From JAGAJR01 sp048463395 (GTDB lineage Bacteria; Pseudomonadota; Alphaproteobacteria; RF32; CAG-239), in assembly GCA_048463395.1 (NCBI GenBank), contig DBFWPL010000008.1:62001-126000 (forward strand): a DNA stretch of 64,000 nucleotides, in the 5' to 3' direction. The notes below the pieces were generated by a model, which was not told the origin of the DNA, made no database searches, and saw nothing but the letters and a program-made list of their open reading frames with translations. The translations under genes were made by a program, and so were the position numbers. Shown here piece by piece: positions 62,207-64,000 of the stretch. Position 1 is the stretch's first letter. Each line of letters opens with the position of its first letter.

Positions 62207-62255
62207 AGGCAGAGTTATTATTTTTAATTGCAAAAAGTCATCAGGATTAATATAA

Positions 62256-62624
62256 ATGGGATTATACAGCGAATTACCAGTGTATCGGGATAGTTATAGT
62301 CTTCTGATTGAGATTTATCAGATTACGAATAAATTCTCCAGAGATTATAAATACAGTCTGGGGCAGGATATGAAACGCGACGCGTTGAACCTGTTCCGAA
62401 ATTTGTATCGTGCTAACCGAGCAATGGATAAAAAGCAGGATCTCGAAAATTTTCTTGACGATTTCGAACTCTTAAAAATGGAAATCCGCCTTTGTGTCGA
62501 TATGCGGCTCCTGCCGCTGAAGAAAATGGCTCAGATATCGCTGTTGACGGACAGTATCGGCAAGCAGATTACAGCTTGGAGAAACAAAAGCAGGGAGAAA
62601 AATTTACAAGCCGGAATCGGTTAA
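62256..62624 (+). CDS. avd: DGR accessory protein Avd (four-helix bundle)
   Basis: 122 residues, entirely helical and basic. YRDSYSLLIEIYQITNKFSRDYKYSLGQDMKRDALNLFRNLYRANRA holds the 'YKYxLGxxxKRDxLxL' pattern of Avd proteins (key pieces DYKYSLGQDMKRDAL and LFRNLYRAN). Avd forms a pentameric barrel that binds the RT and the template RNA and is needed for cDNA synthesis and retrohoming. Its position between target and TR-RT is standard. It has the usual length. The ribosome-binding site is weak (CAGGATTAATATAA). Confidence 0.92.
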   Translation: MGLYSELPVYRDSYSLLIEIYQITNKFSRDYKYSLGQDMKRDALNLFRNLYRANRAMDKKQDLENFLDDFELLKMEIRLCVDMRLLPLKKMAQISLLTDSIGKQITAWRNKSREKNLQAGIG

Positions 62625-62663
62625 ACCACGGTTTGGCCGAGCGAGCATCTTTTTATTAAAAAA

Positions 62664-62705
62664 GGACTGCCGACAGCTTCCGCTGTTATGCTTAGAACTG
62701 GCAGT
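62664..62705 (+). other. Structured RNA segment just upstream of the TR
   Basis: ACTGCC (62666-62671) can pair with GGCAGT (62700-62705). Inside it ACAGC (62673-62677) pairs with GCTGT (62682-62686) around TTCC. The compound hairpin ends 11 nt before the template repeat and may be part of the template RNA recognised by RT-Avd. Confidence 0.5.
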
Positions 62706-62716
62706 TTCTATTGCGG

Positions 62717-62832
62717 TTGGTCGTCTACCGAGAACAATAGTAACAATTCTTGGAAATTGAACATGAATAATGGTAACAACAACAACAACAATAAGAATAA
62801 CAATAACTACGTTCGTCCTGTCCTGGCTTTTT
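62717..62832 (+). repeat. DGR template repeat (TR)
   Basis: 116 nt between avd and the reverse transcriptase gene. In the frame of the target protein it is dominated by AAC/AAT codons (44 adenines of 116), the hallmark of templates designed for adenine mutagenesis. The last 22 nt contain no adenine and are identical to the VR, which suits an initiation-of-homing region. The open frame across it is not a gene. Confidence 0.97.
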
Positions 62833-62874
62833 TAGTAAAGGAAATCCTTGAAAATAAAGGAAAAATTTGTAAAT

Positions 62875-64000
62875 ATGCAGTTGGAACTTTTTGAAAACAC
62901 GGGTAACCGAGAAATAGCCCTTGAAGACGTGTTCGAAGCTTATTTCGAATGTCGAAAAAACAAAAGGAGAACTGCAAATGCTCTCGCTTTCGAAGCTGAT
63001 TATGAATCCCGGTTGATTGAGCTTTGGAAAGACATTAATTCCGGAGCTTATCAGCCGGGGACTTCCATTGCCTTTATTGTTACCGAACCGGTCAAAAGAG
63101 AAGTCTTTGCCGCCGATTTCCGCGACAGGGTTGTGCATCATCTGATTATCCGCAAGCTTAATCCGCTGTTTGAAGCCAGCTTTATTGAGGACAGTTACAG
63201 TTGTCGGGAAGGCAAAGGGACGCAATACGGCATTAACCGGGTTGCCTCGTTTGTCAAAGAATGTTCCGAGGGTTACACCAAAGACTGTTATATTCTCAAA
63301 ATGGATATTCAGTCTTTTTTTATGAGTATCGACAAGGGAATTCTTTTCAAATATCTGCGGGAGTTTATTGTTAATCGTTATTTTGGCTGCGATAAAGAGT
63401 TGATTATTGATTTGGTCAGAAAAGTGGTGTTTAACGCTCCGGAAGATAATTGCCACATCAAAGGACGGCGGTCTGACTGGAAGGGGCTGCCGGCGTCCAA
63501 AAGTTTGTTTACGGTGCCCAAAAACAAAGGAATGCCCATCGGCAACCTGACATCGCAGATTTTTGCCAATTTTTATCTTAATTTTTTTGACCGCTATGTG
63601 AAGGATGAATGCGGCGTCAAATATTATGGCCGCTATGTTGACGATTTTGTGATTGTTCATCCCGACAAAGCTTATCTGCTCCGTTTGAAGGAAAATCTCA
63701 AAGCCTATATTTATGCCAGGCTGCAATTGAACCTCCACCCCAAAAAGGTTTATCTGCAGCATTACAGCAAAGGCGTTAAGTTTGTCGGGGCGGTCATCAA
63801 GCCGGGGAGGGAATACATCGGTAACCGGACCAAGGGTAATTTTTATGCCAAAATCATTCATTTTAACCGCGAACGGGATAGGCTTCCGCAACAGGGCAAA
63901 CAGCAATCCGCCGATATGCTGGCGAGCATAAATTCATATCTGGGATTTATGATTCATTACAAAACTTTCAAAATCCGCCGAAAAATGTTGGAGGTTCATC
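62875..64000 (+). CDS. DGR reverse transcriptase (3' end beyond the window)
   Basis: 375 codons are visible from ATG 62875 and the frame is still open at the window end. Catalytic residues are Asp144 (ILKMDIQSFFMSID) and Asp256-Asp257 in GRYVDDFVIVH. The DGR-type motif 4 is PIGNLTSQIFANFYLN. VKREVFAADFRDRVVHHLI is the usual N-terminal motif of this RT class. GVKFVGAVI is the region after the palm, followed by a basic thumb. The family total is usually near 330-420 residues, so only a short end is missing. It follows the TR by 42 nt with AAAGGAA about 14 nt upstream. It belongs with avd, TR and VR as one DGR. Confidence 0.95.
   Translation, partial: MQLELFENTGNREIALEDVFEAYFECRKNKRRTANALAFEADYESRLIELWKDINSGAYQPGTSIAFIVTEPVKREVFAADFRDRVVHHLIIRKLNPLFEASFIEDSYSCREGKGTQYGINRVASFVKECSEGYTKDCYILKMDIQSFFMSIDKGILFKYLREFIVNRYFGCDKELIIDLVRKVVFNAPEDNCHIKGRRSDWKGLPASKSLFTVPKNKGMPIGNLTSQIFANFYLNFFDRYVKDECGVKYYGRYVDDFVIVHPDKAYLLRLKENLKAYIYARLQLNLHPKKVYLQHYSKGVKFVGAVIKPGREYIGNRTKGNFYAKIIHFNRERDRLPQQGKQQSADMLASINSYLGFMIHYKTFKIRRKMLEVH

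Noticed and set aside
62688..62894. A 68-codon Asn-rich open frame
   Set aside because: It spans the template repeat and overlaps the RT start. The Asn run is the TR read in frame, not a protein gene.
62725..63906. A 393-codon open frame on the minus strand across TR and RT
   Set aside because: It is antisense to the reverse transcriptase, whose catalytic motifs are intact. The frame has no motif and results from codon bias of the opposite strand.

Overview
The window looks like a chromosomal segment of an uncultured, AT-leaning alphaproteobacterium, probably host-associated. The evidence is the gene order: uvrC-pgsA; rplU-rpmA-obgE-rsfS; a flagellar block of fliL, fliM, a small membrane protein and a MotE-like chaperone; and yebC-ruvC-ruvA-ruvB-ybgC-tolQ-tolR-tolA. 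All protein families are bacterial and Gram-negative. The species cannot be named from the sequence alone.

Layout. 1-5.9 kb: the 3' end of an unknown gene, a CaCA cation exchanger, uvrC, pgsA with a histone-H1-like tail, and an OmpR/EnvZ-type two-component pair. 6-9.9 kb: an acidic repeat protein, a lipoprotein and a secreted nuclease. 9.9-13.5 kb: ribosome genes (rplU, rpmA, obgE, rsfS, rlmH) with a decayed gene between the last two. 13.7-21.7 kb: minus-strand uvrB, a large TPR protein and the flagellar genes. 22-26.6 kb: an operon-like set with a giant prepilin-like adhesin. 26.7-34.3 kb: phosphate transport, a DsbA-like protein, ispA/xseB, an ArsR regulator, rnd, aspS and tRNA-Gln. 34.5-37.5 kb: a CorC-like protein, then a very AT-rich islet with a barstar-like orphan immunity gene, ending at tRNA-Thr. 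37.6-49.6 kb: cell-surface glycan genes (several glycosyltransferases, a nucleotidyltransferase-kinase, a HAD phosphatase, an acyltransferase, a flippase-like membrane protein) with a 57-bp direct repeat flanking one of them. 49.6-59.7 kb: pepP, prmA, yebC, ruvCAB (with a frameshifted HD-domain relic), ybgC and tolQRA.

The right end (59.7-64 kb) is the most remarkable part: a complete-looking diversity-generating retroelement (DGR) except that the reverse transcriptase runs off the window. It has a divergent XRE-type regulator, a secreted Cys-rich protein, a secreted target protein whose last 38 residues are the variable repeat (VR), an Avd-like four-helix accessory protein, a template repeat (TR), and a reverse transcriptase with IGNLTSQ and YVDD motifs. 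VR (61906-62021) and TR (62717-62832) align without gaps over 116 nt. They differ at 16 positions, and every difference is at a TR adenine, the signature of adenine-specific mutagenic retrohoming. Fourteen residues of a DUF1566/C-type-lectin-like surface domain are diversified.

Working together: the reverse transcriptase with Avd would copy the TR RNA into adenine-mutagenised cDNA that replaces the VR. This would vary the ligand-binding face of a secreted or surface protein in an organism that also devotes much of this window to surface glycans, adhesins and envelope functions.
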